This document shows, in pieces, positions 51,366 to 60,283 of a stretch of 64,000 nucleotides of DNA (position 1 is its first letter; the number at the start of each line of letters is the position of its first letter). The DNA comes from Streptomyces typhae. GTDB lineage: Bacteria; Actinomycetota; Actinomycetes; Streptomycetales; Streptomycetaceae. The position numbers were made by a program, and so were the translations under genes. Where the stretch lies: NCBI RefSeq assembly GCF_009755605.1, contig NZ_WPNZ01000004.1, positions 248,001 to 312,000 on the forward strand, read 5' to 3'. The notes below the pieces were generated by a model, which searched no databases, was not told the origin of the DNA, and saw only the letters and a list, made by a program, of their open reading frames with translations.

Positions 51366-52028
51366 ATGTCTTCGTCCCAGCCGTCGGAGGAGTTCGAAGA
51401 GGAGGACAGGCAGCGCAGACGCGCGCCGTGGGGCGTCATGGCGCTGGTGCTGCTGACCGGGCTCGCGCTGATCCGCAATGGCTCCGGGGAGTTCGACGTC
51501 GGTCCGCCGCAGCCCGCGTCGGCCGCCGCGGCGGACCGCGCTCCCACCAAGAAGGGCGCGCCCGCGCCGCTGACGTTCTCGCCCGTCGACCGCATCCGCA
51601 TCAAGCCGATCCAGGTGGACGCCCCCGTGATCGCGGTCGGCCTGGACTCCGAGGGCTGGGTGGACGCGCCGCCGCCGGACGACTCCCACCTCGCGGGCTG
51701 GTTCACGGGTGCGGTGTCTCCCGGTGAGCGCGGCACGTCGGTCGTCGTCGGACATGTGGACAACCAGCAGGGGCCCGCCGTCTTCTACGGTCTCGGCTCG
51801 CTCAAGAAGAAGCAGCGCATCGAGGTCGAGCGCAAGGACCGGCGCACCGCGGTCTTCGAGATCTACGGCATCGAGGTGTTCGCGAAGAACAAGTTCCCCG
51901 GCGACCGCGTGTACCGCAACGGCGGCACCCCGGAGCTGCGAGTGATCACCTGCGGCGGCGGCTACTCCGAGCAGAACGGCTATGACGGGAACGTGGTGGT
52001 GTTCGCCCGTCTCGTGGACGTGCGCTGA
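51366..52028 (+). CDS. Class F sortase
   Basis: The 220-residue protein has an N-terminal membrane helix (about residues 22-37) and an extracytoplasmic sortase domain. The catalytic His130 is in SVVVGHVDN and the Cys196 in LRVITCGGGY; the supporting Arg is expected near the end (VVFARLVDVR). This matches class F sortases of actinobacteria. They cut a sorting motif and join the protein to the cell wall, but substrates are mostly undefined. The flanking small secreted proteins are candidate partners. The start is chosen for the acidic/basic cytoplasmic tail typical of the family. A strong hairpin follows the stop. Confidence 0.92.
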   Translation: MSSSQPSEEFEEEDRQRRRAPWGVMALVLLTGLALIRNGSGEFDVGPPQPASAAAADRAPTKKGAPAPLTFSPVDRIRIKPIQVDAPVIAVGLDSEGWVDAPPPDDSHLAGWFTGAVSPGERGTSVVVGHVDNQQGPAVFYGLGSLKKKQRIEVERKDRRTAVFEIYGIEVFAKNKFPGDRVYRNGGTPELRVITCGGGYSEQNGYDGNVVVFARLVDVR

Positions 52029-52045
52029 TCCTCCTGGCGGGGGGG

Positions 52046-52083
52046 GTGCGGCGCACGGCGGGTCCGATCGCCGTGCGCCGCAC
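52046..52083. terminator. Stem-loop terminator between sortase and deacetylase
   Basis: GTGCGGCGCACGGCG (52046-52060) is the exact reverse complement of 52069-52083, with an 8-base loop. It lies between convergent genes and can end both. Confidence 0.85.
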
Positions 52084-52099
52084 ACCTTTCACCCCGGCG

Positions 52100-53002
52100 C
52101 TACACCCGGTACCGGCTCGGCACCGTGAACCGGTACCCCTCGTCGAGGAGTGCGGGCAGATAGCGGCGCAGCGCCCGTACGCTCTGCGAGCGGTCGCCGC
52201 CCGCGTCGTGGGAGAGCACCACGACACCGGGCCCGGCGCCCCTGAGGACCCGCCGCACGATGAACCGGGTGCCGGGCGTGCGCCAGTCCAGGGTGTCGAC
52301 GGTCCAGGCGAGGGGCTCCATGCCGAGGTCGGCGCCGACCTCGAAGGCCGCGCGGTTCCAGGCGCCGTACGGGGCCCGGAACCACACCGGCGGTGTGCCC
52401 ACGACGGCGTCGACGACCTCGCAGGTGCGTTCCATCTGGCGGCGGATCCCGGCGCGGGAGAGGCGGGGCAGCAGCGGATGGCTCCAGGTGTGGTTGCCGA
52501 TCACGTGCCCGTCGTCGGCCATCTCGCGCAGCAGGTCGGGGTGGGCCGCCGCCATCTCGCCGCACACGAAGAACATCGCGCGGGCGTCGTGGCTCCGCAG
52601 GGTCCGCAGGATGTCCCTGGTGTACCGCGGGTCGGGCCCGTCGTCGAAGCTCAGGACCATGGAGCGGACGAGGCCCGGGATGCGCAGGATCGGCGCCTTG
52701 CGCACCTGCGGCCGGGCCGGGGCGCCGCGCTGGGGGGCGTACCCCGCCATGGGCTGGAGCCGGTAGGAGGCGCGCCCGGGGGCCTTCGGGGCGCGGCCCG
52801 CCTGCGGCCCGGCGGCGGACCCGGCGCCGGATTCCGCCGCCGCCCCGGACCGGCCGGCGGGCCGGGCACCGGGCTCGGGGGCGGCCCTTTTGGGGGACTC
52901 CGCGGTGTCCGCGGTCAGGAACCGGGCCGTGGTGGCCACCCCGAGCACGGCGGCCCAGCCGAGCAGGGTCCGGCGCCCCGGAGGCATCTGATCGTTTTTC
53001 AT
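52100..53002 (-). CDS. Tat-exported polysaccharide deacetylase
   Basis: The 300-residue protein begins with a twin-arginine signal (PGRRTLLGWAAVLGVA). An Ala/Pro/Gly-rich linker precedes the NodB domain (about residues 100-295). Motifs are SFDDGPDPRYT (catalytic and metal Asp), NHTWSHPLLP (metal His pair), RAPYG, DTLDW and LSHD. It removes acetyl groups from a cell-wall or capsule polymer, such as peptidoglycan or chitin-type N-acetylglucosamine. ATG 53002 is chosen since MKNDQMPPGRR places the RR pair correctly. It is 111 bases downstream of lysX on the same strand. Confidence 0.9.
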   Translation of the reverse strand: MKNDQMPPGRRTLLGWAAVLGVATTARFLTADTAESPKRAAPEPGARPAGRSGAAAESGAGSAAGPQAGRAPKAPGRASYRLQPMAGYAPQRGAPARPQVRKAPILRIPGLVRSMVLSFDDGPDPRYTRDILRTLRSHDARAMFFVCGEMAAAHPDLLREMADDGHVIGNHTWSHPLLPRLSRAGIRRQMERTCEVVDAVVGTPPVWFRAPYGAWNRAAFEVGADLGMEPLAWTVDTLDWRTPGTRFIVRRVLRGAGPGVVVLSHDAGGDRSQSVRALRRYLPALLDEGYRFTVPSRYRV

Positions 53003-53112
53003 GAATAATCCGTGGCACGGCAGTGGGCCACGGCGTCTCCGCGACACCGGCGCGGCAGTCGAATGCACCCGATGGGACCAGCGGCCGGGCCGGGGCGGCG
53101 GGCAGGGGTGCG

Positions 53113-56100
53113 TCAGCGGCGGCGGACCAGCGGGAAGGGCAGCGTCTCGCGGATCGTCCGGCCGGTGAGGAACATGACGAGCCGGTCGACACCGATGCCG
53201 AGCCCGCCGGTGGGCGGCATCGCGTACTCCAGGGCGTCCAGGAAGTCCTCGTCGAGCTCCATGGCCTCCGGGTCGCCCCCGGCGGCGAGCAGCGACTGCG
53301 CGGTGAGCCGTCGGCGCTGCTCGACGGGGTCGGTCAACTCGGAGTAGGCGGTGCCCAGTTCGGTGCCGAAGGCGACCAGGTCCCAGCGTTCGGCCAGGCG
53401 CGGGTCGGCGCGGTGCTGCCGGGTGAGCGGGGAGACCTCGGTCGGGAAGTCCTTGTAGAAGGTGGGCAGCGTCGTCCGCTCCTCGACGAGGCGTTCGTAC
53501 ATCTCCAGGACGACGTCGCCGCGGCCGTCGTCGGCCGTGTACGGGACCTGCGCGCGGTCGCACAGGCGGCGCAGGGCGGGCAGCGGGGTGTCGGCGTCGA
53601 CCTCCTCGCCGAGGGCGTCGGAGATCGCCCCGTACACGGTTCTGACCGGCCAGGCGCCGGAGATGTCGTACTCGGTGACCTGCCCTTCGGCATCGCCCTT
53701 GCGGGCCGTCGCGGAGCCGAAGGCCGCGATCGCCGCGCCCTGGATCAGCTCGCGCGTGAGGTCGAGCATCACGTCGTAGTCGGCGAAGGCCTGGTAGGCC
53801 TCCAGCATCGTGAACTCGGGGTTGTGCTTGTAGGAGACGCCTTCGTTGCGGAAGGTGCGGCCGAGTTCGAAGACCTTCTCCATGCCGCCGACGCACAGCC
53901 GCTTCAGATACAGCTCGGGGGCGATACGCAGGTACAGGTCGAGGTCGTAGGCGTTGATGTGGGTGGTGAAGGGGCGGGCGTTGGCGCCGCCGTGGATCTG
54001 CTGGAGCATCGGCGTCTCGACCTCCAGGTAGCCGCGGTCGAGCAGGCCCTGCCGCAGTGCCTGCACCGCGGTGGAGCGGTCGCGTACGGCGGTGCGCGCC
54101 GCGGGGCTCGCCACCAGGTCCAGATAGCGGCGGCGCACCTTCGCCTCGGGGTCGGTCAGGCCGCGGTGCTTGTCGGGAAGCGGGCGCAGGCACTTGCCGG
54201 TGAGCTGCCAGGAGGTCGCGAAGACGGTGAGTTCGCCGGTGTCGCTGCGGCCGACCTCGCCGGTGGCGGTGAGGTGGTCGCCGATGTCGGTGTCAGCGGT
54301 GAAGGAGTCGAGGACGTCCCGTCCTGAACGGTCCCGGCAGAAGGCGAGCTGGAGGTCGCCCGACCAGTCGCGGAGGCCCACGAAGACGATGCCGCCGAAG
54401 TCGCGTACGAGCATGACACGGCCCGCGACGGTGACCTGCCGCCCCGTCATCTCTTGTCGTACCAGGGCCAGTTCGTGGGTGCGGGCGCGGGCGGCGGCCG
54501 GGTAGGGGTCGATGCCGTGCGCGCGCAGCCGGTCGAGTTTGCGGTGCCGGACGCGGACCTGTTCGGGCAGGGCGTCGACGGGGTCGCGGGCCGCGTCGGC
54601 GGTGCCGCCGAGGCCGAGTGCCGCGATCGGGGGCAGGCCCTCGGTGCTGGTGGGCTTGGTGACGCCGCGGGGCTTGTGGCCCTTGCCCCACAGCTTGCGC
54701 AGCGACGGCACGGAGACGAAGCCCTCGGCGATGCCGGACGCGAGGCCGATGCGGGCCAGGGCGCCGGTGTCGCCGTAGCAGAGGAAGCGCGGGTACCACT
54801 CGGGGTGGTACTTCGCGTTGGAGCGGTACAGCGCCTCCAGCTGCCACCACTTGGAGAAGAAGAGCAGCATCCGGCGCCAGAGCCGCAGGACCGGGCCCGC
54901 GCCGATCCGGGCGCCCTCCTCGAACACCGAGCGGAACACGGCGAAGTTCAGCGAGATCCGCCGCACACCGAACCCGGGGGCCGCGGCGCACAGTTCGGCG
55001 ACCATGAACTCCATGACGCCGTTGGGCGCGCCGCGGTCGCGGCGCATCAGGTCCAGGGAGATGCCGTCCCCGCCCCAGGGCACCAGGGAGAGCAGCGCGA
55101 GCAGTCCGCCGTCGGCGTCGAGGGCCTCGACGAGCAGGCACTCGCCGTCCTCGGGGTCGCCGAGCCGGTCCAGGGCCATGGAGAAGCCGCGTTCGGTCTC
55201 GGTGTCCCGCCAGGCGTCGGCCTTGTCGACGATCTCCTCCATCTCCTCGTCGGTGAGGGTGGCGTGGCGGCGCACCCGGGCGGTGGCGCCGGTGCGCCGG
55301 ACCCGGTTCACGGCCTGTCGCGTGACGCGCATGTCGCGGCCGTCCAGGTCGAAGCCGGGCACGTGCAGGATCGCCTCGTCGCCGAGCTGGAGGGCGCCGA
55401 GACCGGCGCGGGCGAAGGCCTTCGCGCCCTCCTCCGACGCGCCCATCACGGCGGGGGCCCAGGCGTAGCGGCGGGCGACGTCCAGCCAGGCGGCGATCGC
55501 GTGCGGCCAGGCCTCGCGGTCGCCGACCGGGTCGCCGCTGGCCAGGCAGACGCCCGCCTCGACCCGGTAGGTCACCGCGGCCTTGCCGCTGGGCGAGAAG
55601 ACGACGGCCTTGTCCCGCCGGGTGGCGAAGTAGCCGAGGGAGTCCTGGTCGCCGTACCGGCCGAGGAGGGCCCGGATGCGCGGTTCCTCGTCGCCGTGCA
55701 GGGCCGCTTCCATGCGCTGGGAGCGGAACAGCGTCGCGGCGGCGTTGAGCAGCGCGAGGGCGCCGAACAGGCCGAGGAAGAAGAACAGGGGGCGCGGCGG
55801 GGTGCCGTCGAAGTACTCGTGGCCGTGGATGAGCCCGCCGCAGACCCGGTTCGCCGCCCACAGCAGGCGCTCACCCCGCACCAGCGTGCCGGGGAAGAGC
55901 TCGACGAGCCCCCAGCCGACGAGGATCGCGAGGCCGAGGCCCGCCGCGAGCACGGCCACCGCCCGCCACCACGCCCCGCGCCGCGAGTCCGCGTCGAACT
56001 CGCCGCGGGCCAGGACGAGCAGCACCAGCGCGCCGCCGCACACGACGAGGGACGGGACCGAATCGGCCCAGTGGCCGAGCGCGATCCCGAGCACGTCGAA

Positions 56101-56433
56101 GGCGATCAGGAGGCCCAGATAGCCGACGACGAGCCACCAGGCGACCTTCTTGCGGGCCGCGATGGCCGCCGCCAGCAGGAAGAGGAACACGGCGTACGCG
56201 AGGTTCGCGCTGACCGGCACGGTGATCAGGTCGAGGAAGCGTGTCACCGGGCGCAGCAGGTGGCGCAGCGGGGCGATCACCGCGATGGCCGCGCAGAGCA
56301 GGCCGAGGGCCCCGAAGAAGCCGGCGAAGCCCTCCGGGGTCCTGGCGAGTGCGTGCCGGTGGCCGTCCGGTGCGGTTTCCCGCCGGCGCGGGGCGTCGGC
56401 GTCCCGGCTCGGCTCGTCCACGGAGGCACTCAT
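53113..56433 (-). CDS. lysX: Bifunctional lysylphosphatidylglycerol synthetase/lysyl-tRNA synthetase LysX
   Basis: The 1106-residue protein fuses a membrane MprF-like part to a lysyl-tRNA synthetase. Residues about 35-240 hold the transmembrane helices, and about 250-560 the DUF2156 transferase domain (LGYFATRRDKAVVFS, SLVPWGGDGISLDLMRRD). The C-terminal ~500 residues have the OB-fold and class II aaRS core: motif 2 FELGRTFRNEGVSYKHNPEF and motif 3 GGLGIGVDRLVMFLTG. It charges tRNA and transfers lysine to phosphatidylglycerol, making the membrane less negative and resistant to cationic peptides. Length matches LysX of mycobacteria (~1100-1170). Divergent from a universal stress protein gene. 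Confidence 0.95.
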   Translation of the reverse strand: MSASVDEPSRDADAPRRRETAPDGHRHALARTPEGFAGFFGALGLLCAAIAVIAPLRHLLRPVTRFLDLITVPVSANLAYAVFLFLLAAAIAARKKVAWWLVVGYLGLLIAFDVLGIALGHWADSVPSLVVCGGALVLLVLARGEFDADSRRGAWWRAVAVLAAGLGLAILVGWGLVELFPGTLVRGERLLWAANRVCGGLIHGHEYFDGTPPRPLFFFLGLFGALALLNAAATLFRSQRMEAALHGDEEPRIRALLGRYGDQDSLGYFATRRDKAVVFSPSGKAAVTYRVEAGVCLASGDPVGDREAWPHAIAAWLDVARRYAWAPAVMGASEEGAKAFARAGLGALQLGDEAILHVPGFDLDGRDMRVTRQAVNRVRRTGATARVRRHATLTDEEMEEIVDKADAWRDTETERGFSMALDRLGDPEDGECLLVEALDADGGLLALLSLVPWGGDGISLDLMRRDRGAPNGVMEFMVAELCAAAPGFGVRRISLNFAVFRSVFEEGARIGAGPVLRLWRRMLLFFSKWWQLEALYRSNAKYHPEWYPRFLCYGDTGALARIGLASGIAEGFVSVPSLRKLWGKGHKPRGVTKPTSTEGLPPIAALGLGGTADAARDPVDALPEQVRVRHRKLDRLRAHGIDPYPAAARARTHELALVRQEMTGRQVTVAGRVMLVRDFGGIVFVGLRDWSGDLQLAFCRDRSGRDVLDSFTADTDIGDHLTATGEVGRSDTGELTVFATSWQLTGKCLRPLPDKHRGLTDPEAKVRRRYLDLVASPAARTAVRDRSTAVQALRQGLLDRGYLEVETPMLQQIHGGANARPFTTHINAYDLDLYLRIAPELYLKRLCVGGMEKVFELGRTFRNEGVSYKHNPEFTMLEAYQAFADYDVMLDLTRELIQGAAIAAFGSATARKGDAEGQVTEYDISGAWPVRTVYGAISDALGEEVDADTPLPALRRLCDRAQVPYTADDGRGDVVLEMYERLVEERTTLPTFYKDFPTEVSPLTRQHRADPRLAERWDLVAFGTELGTAYSELTDPVEQRRRLTAQSLLAAGGDPEAMELDEDFLDALEYAMPPTGGLGIGVDRLVMFLTGRTIRETLPFPLVRRR

Positions 56434-56484
56434 GCCTCCGACTCTAGGAACCCCCGGCCGACCCTGCCCGTCGGCGTGGGGGGG

Positions 56485-56620
56485 GCGCCCCGTCAGGGGC
56501 GCGGGGAACTGCGCGGCCGGCCACGAAGAAGCCGCAGACGCGTCTGCTCATGACTCGGCAGACGCGTCTGCGGCTTTTCCTGGGCTGAGCGCGCAGTTCC
56601 CCGCGCCCCTGACGGGGCGC
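56485..56620. repeat. Nested inverted repeat (136 bp) between divergent genes
   Basis: The outer arms 56485-56515 and 56590-56620 are perfect 31-bp inverted repeats and contain the common Streptomyces word GGGGCGCGGGGAACTGCGCG. Inside them, 56529-56547 and 56558-56576 form a 19-bp perfect stem with a 10-base loop. Each inner arm itself contains the 12-bp palindrome CAGACGCGTCTG. The element lies 52 bases from the lysX start and 46 bases from the universal stress protein start. Confidence 0.85.
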
Positions 56621-56653
56621 ACCCCCGGAGGAGGGGGGTGCCGGGGGCTGGGC

Positions 56654-56659
56654 TAGCCT
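56654..56659 (+). promoter_or_regulatory. Candidate -10 box of a leaderless promoter
   Basis: TAGCCT fits TAnnnT and ends 6 bases before the GTG start at 56666, so transcription would begin at the start codon. No Shine-Dalgarno sequence other than the G-run is present. Confidence 0.4.
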
Positions 56660-56665
56660 CGGGGG

Positions 56666-57136
56666 GTGACCGAAAACGCCCCTGAACAGGCCCATCAGTT
56701 CGAGCGCGGCACGGACGGGCCGAAAGTGATCGTCGCCGGGGTCGACGGATCGGACTCGTCGCTGCGGGCCGCGGCATATGCCGGTGGCCTGGCCAGGCGC
56801 CAGCACGCGCTGCTGGCCGTCGTCTACGTCCAGCCGGTCGTGGCCGCGGGCGCCGCGCTCGGCGCGCCGATCGCGGACACCACCGAGGAGATCGCGGAGA
56901 ACCTGATCGCCGAGATCCGCGACGCGACCGAGCGCGTGAAGGGCATATTCGACGTGCGCTGGGAGTTCCACACCTTCCGCGGCGACCCCTACAACGGCCT
57001 GGTCACCGCCGCCGACGAGCTCAAGGCGGACGCGGTGGTGGTCGGGGCGTCGGAGCAGGCGGGGCACCGCATCGTCGGGTCGGTGGCGGTACGCCTGGTG
57101 AAGGCGGGACGCTGGCCGGTCACCGTGGTGCCGTAG
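56666..57136 (+). CDS. Universal stress protein (UspA family)
   Basis: The 156-residue protein is a single Usp domain. VIVAGVDGSDSSLRAAAYAG opens the fold, and the ATP-binding G-x2-G-x9-G(S/T) motif is visible in VVVGASEQAGHRIVGSVAVRL. It belongs to the nucleotide-binding UspFG-like type. The role is general stress or dormancy, exact function unknown. GTG 56666 is used with a -10-like box just upstream. The gene is followed after 133 bases by an amino-acid permease. Confidence 0.92.
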   Translation: MTENAPEQAHQFERGTDGPKVIVAGVDGSDSSLRAAAYAGGLARRQHALLAVVYVQPVVAAGAALGAPIADTTEEIAENLIAEIRDATERVKGIFDVRWEFHTFRGDPYNGLVTAADELKADAVVVGASEQAGHRIVGSVAVRLVKAGRWPVTVVP

Positions 57137-57269
57137 AGCCGACCGGGCGAACCTCACTCCCCGCGCCCCCGCACCCCCACGCGTGCTGCGTGGTGTCTTC
57201 CGTGCCGCGCACCGCTGGGCCATCATGATCGGCCGTCAGCCGAACGCCGCCAGCGAAGAGGTGAGGCTC

Positions 57270-58712
57270 ATGGCCGTTCCCCGGACGGGGCAGGGAATCC
57301 TGCGCCGCAAGCCCATCGACCGCATCGAGGACGCCGAGGCGGGTGACGCGTCCACGCGGCTCACCCGCACGCTCGGCCTGTGGCAGCTCACCGCGATCGG
57401 CGTGGGCGGCATCATCGGCGCCGGGATCTTCACCCTCGCGGGCACCGTCGCGAACGAGAAGGCCGGGCCCGCCGTGCTCATCTCGTTCCTGATCGCGGGC
57501 GTGGCGAGCGCCGCCGCCGCGTTCTCGTACGCGGAGTTCGCCGGTCTGATCCCGAAGGCGGGCTCGGCGTACACCTACGGCTACGCGGTGCTCGGCGAGA
57601 TCGCGGGCTGGTTCATCGGCTGGGACCTGCTCCTGGAGTACACCGCGATCGTGGCGGTGGTCGCCATCGGCATCTCCGGGTACTTCAACTTCCTCCTGAA
57701 CGAGATGGGCACCCAGCTGCCGACGTGGATGCTGGGCGCGCCCGGCACCGGCGACGGCCACAAGGTGGACCTGTTCGCGGCGGTCCTGTGCCTGTTCATC
57801 GCCTATCTGCTGACCCTCGGCATCAAGAACGCGGCGCGCTTCGAGATGATCGTCGTGATCCTCAAGGTCCTCGTCGTCCTGCTCGTCATCGGCGTCGGCT
57901 TCTTCCACGTCAGGACCGGCAACTACGAGCCGTTCTTCCCGTTCGGCGTCAGCGGCGCCTTCACGGGCGCGGCCACCGTGTTCTTCGCCGTGTTCGGGTA
58001 CGACGCCATGTCGACCGCGGCCGAGGAGTCCAAGGACGCGCAGCGGCACATGCCGAAGGCGATCATGTACTCGCTCGCCATCTCGATGGTCCTGTACGTG
58101 CTCGCCTGCCTGGTCCTGACGGGCATGCAGGACTACAAGGACATCGACCCGGAGAGCGGCTTCTCCTCGGCGTTCAAGGCGGCGGGGCTCGGCGGTCTCG
58201 CCGACGTCATCGCCGTCGGCGCGATCATCGGCATCCTCACGGTGATGTTCACGTTCATGCTGGGCTGCACGCGCGTGTGGTTCTCGATGAGCCGCGACGG
58301 GCTGCTGCCGAAGTGGTTCGCGAAGACGCACCCGACGCGGCACGTGCCGACGCGCGTGACATGGATCGTCGGGTTCGCGTCGGCCGCGATCGCCGGGTTC
58401 CTGCCGATCGGCGAGGCGGCCGAGCTCACCAACATCGGCATCCTGCTCGCGTTCGTCGTGGTGTGCGTCGCCGTGATCGTGCTGCGCTACAAGCAGCCCG
58501 ACCTGCCGCGCACGTTCCGCTGCCCCGGCATGCCGGTGGTGCCCGCGCTCGGGGTGGTGTTCTCCATCTGGCTCATCACGTTCCTGGAGTGGCAGACCTG
58601 GGTGCGGTTCGCGGTGTGGTTCGCGATCGGGCTCGTCGTGTACTTCGGGTACTCCTACCGCAGGTCGGAGATGGCCAAGGCGGAGCGGCGGCAGCAGCAG
58701 TCCGGCTCCTAG
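57270..58712 (+). CDS. APC-family amino acid permease (cationic amino acid transporter-like)
   Basis: The 480-residue membrane protein has 12 predicted helices. The first helix has the broken GVGGIIGAGIFTLAG motif (about residues 43-57) that binds the amino-acid backbone in APC transporters. Other signatures are FSYAEFAGLIPKAGSAYTYGY, the conserved FFAVFGYDAMSTAAEE in helix 6 and GCTRVWFSMSRDGLLPKWFAK. It resembles the CAT/YfnA group that imports cationic or branched amino acids by proton symport. ATG 57270 is preceded by GAAGAGGTGAGG. It ends 33 bases before the convergent capA-like gene. Confidence 0.92.
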   Translation: MAVPRTGQGILRRKPIDRIEDAEAGDASTRLTRTLGLWQLTAIGVGGIIGAGIFTLAGTVANEKAGPAVLISFLIAGVASAAAAFSYAEFAGLIPKAGSAYTYGYAVLGEIAGWFIGWDLLLEYTAIVAVVAIGISGYFNFLLNEMGTQLPTWMLGAPGTGDGHKVDLFAAVLCLFIAYLLTLGIKNAARFEMIVVILKVLVVLLVIGVGFFHVRTGNYEPFFPFGVSGAFTGAATVFFAVFGYDAMSTAAEESKDAQRHMPKAIMYSLAISMVLYVLACLVLTGMQDYKDIDPESGFSSAFKAAGLGGLADVIAVGAIIGILTVMFTFMLGCTRVWFSMSRDGLLPKWFAKTHPTRHVPTRVTWIVGFASAAIAGFLPIGEAAELTNIGILLAFVVVCVAVIVLRYKQPDLPRTFRCPGMPVVPALGVVFSIWLITFLEWQTWVRFAVWFAIGLVVYFGYSYRRSEMAKAERRQQQSGS

Positions 58713-58745
58713 CCGCCGGGCCGCGTCCGTCCCGGTGGCGGGCGG

Positions 58746-59990
58746 TCACCGCCCCATCGCCAGGCCGTCCTTGCCCGCGCCGCGGCTCAGGACGACGCGC
58801 CGGATGCGGTCGCGCAGGTCGCCGACGTCCCGGCCGCGGTCGATGGCGGCGTTGAGGTTCACGACGCGGCCCGCGTCCGTGTCGAACCAGAACGGCACGA
58901 ACTCCGCCTTCGCCACCTTCCAGCGGCCCCCGGGCCGCTCGGGGGCGGCGAAGGTGAAGCGGCCCGCGGTGCCCTGGTTGCCGCGCGGATCCTCGGCGCC
59001 CGCGTGGTTGATCATGTCCCCGGCGATCTGGTCGCCCATGCCGTAGACGATCCACGTCCCGTTGACCTTCTCGTAGGCCTGCGGGACGTGCGCGTGGGTG
59101 CCGATGATCAGGTCGACGTCCGGCCGCCCCGCCGTGCGCGCCGAGGTGAGCTGCCTGCCGAGGCCGAGCTGCTGCCGGTCCGGGGCGTCCTGCCACTCGG
59201 TGCCCCAGTGCAGGGACACGACCACCACGTCGGCGCCCGCCTTCCTGGCGGCGCGGGCGTCGGCGAGAACGCGGTCCTTGTCGATGAGGTTCACCGACCA
59301 GGGCTTGCCCTTGGGCAGCGGGATGTCGTTGGTGCCGTACGTGTAGGCGAGCTGGGCCACCTTGGCGCCGCCCGCGCGCAGCCATGCCGGGGAGCGGCCC
59401 TCGGTGGCGGTCCGGCCGGAGCCCGCGTGCTTGACGCCCGCCCGGTCCAGGGCGGCCAGGGTGCGGTGGATCCCGTCCGCGCCGTCGTCGAGCGTGTGGT
59501 TGGAGGCCGTGGAGCACGCGTCGTAGCCGGTGGCGCGCAGCGCCCTGGCCACCTGCGGGGGCGACTTGAAGGTCGGATAGCCCGTGTAGTCGCCGGGCGG
59601 GCCGTACACCGTCTCCATGTGACAGATCGCCAGGTCCGCCTCGGACACGACGGACCTGGCGCCCGCCAGCATGGGCGCGAAGTCGTAGCCCTCGCCGCCC
59701 GCGTCGGCGTTCGCCTGGCGGATGATCGAGGCGTGCGGCAGCACGTCCCCGGACGCCACGAGCGTGAAGGCGCGGGCGTCGTTCGCGCCGCCCGCCGCGG
59801 ACGGTGCGGACGCCGGGTGCCGGGCGGCGGCCTCGTGCGTCGTCCCCGTCCCCCGCCCGGAGTCCTTCGGGGCGGCGCAGCCCGCGGTGACGCTGACAAG
59901 GACGGTCGTGAGAGCGGCGAGGCCCCGGGCGGCGCGCCGGGTGCGTCCGGTGCGGCGGAGGGGCCGTGCGGGGCGGGTGCGCTGTGTCAT
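58746..59990 (-). CDS. CapA-family lipoprotein
   Basis: The 414-residue protein has a basic signal and the lipobox VTAGC (Cys at about residue 38). The CapA/YwtB metallophosphatase-like fold shows VASGDVLPHASII (about 79-91), ICHMETVYGPPGDYTGYPTF, TASNHTLDDGADGI, VVSLHWGTEWQ and IIGTHAHVPQAYE, which supply its metal ligands. CapA takes part in poly-gamma-glutamate capsule synthesis in Bacillus. No capBC genes are nearby, so the role here is unproven. The 5' side is an AT-richer 290-base region facing an unknown gene. Confidence 0.92.
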   Translation of the reverse strand: MTQRTRPARPLRRTGRTRRAARGLAALTTVLVSVTAGCAAPKDSGRGTGTTHEAAARHPASAPSAAGGANDARAFTLVASGDVLPHASIIRQANADAGGEGYDFAPMLAGARSVVSEADLAICHMETVYGPPGDYTGYPTFKSPPQVARALRATGYDACSTASNHTLDDGADGIHRTLAALDRAGVKHAGSGRTATEGRSPAWLRAGGAKVAQLAYTYGTNDIPLPKGKPWSVNLIDKDRVLADARAARKAGADVVVVSLHWGTEWQDAPDRQQLGLGRQLTSARTAGRPDVDLIIGTHAHVPQAYEKVNGTWIVYGMGDQIAGDMINHAGAEDPRGNQGTAGRFTFAAPERPGGRWKVAKAEFVPFWFDTDAGRVVNLNAAIDRGRDVGDLRDRIRRVVLSRGAGKDGLAMGR

Positions 59991-60283
59991 CGACCGGACT
60001 TCCGTATGGGGAGATTTTCGTCAAAACCGATCCACATACGAATACAAGGGTGAGTCAAGGAGCAATGACCCGCAATTCACTGAAATAGCCCCATGGCATT
60101 CACTCGATGAGCCGAAGAACACAGCCGCCGCGACCTGCGGTGAAACCGAAGGCAGGGTCAAGGCTCGGTAAAGCGCCTTGCTCGGCACCCCTGTTGGGTA
60201 ATCGGCTGTCCTCATCCGTGTTCCGGGGTGGGGGGCCATGAGCCGGTGACGCGTACACACGGAGCACAGGAAGGCGGAGCGTG
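59991..60283. promoter_or_regulatory. Divergent AT-richer intergenic region
   Basis: These 293 bases lie between the capA-like gene and an unknown gene, and are noticeably richer in A/T than the surroundings (for example AGATTTTCGTCAAAACCGAT near 60020). Promoters for both genes are expected. I looked for a riboswitch fold (c-di-AMP type included) and found no convincing match. Confidence 0.4.

Noticed and set aside
59991..60283. Riboswitch in the capA upstream region
   Set aside because: Some GGTGA and AAAC words recall known aptamers, but no paired stems in the right order were found.
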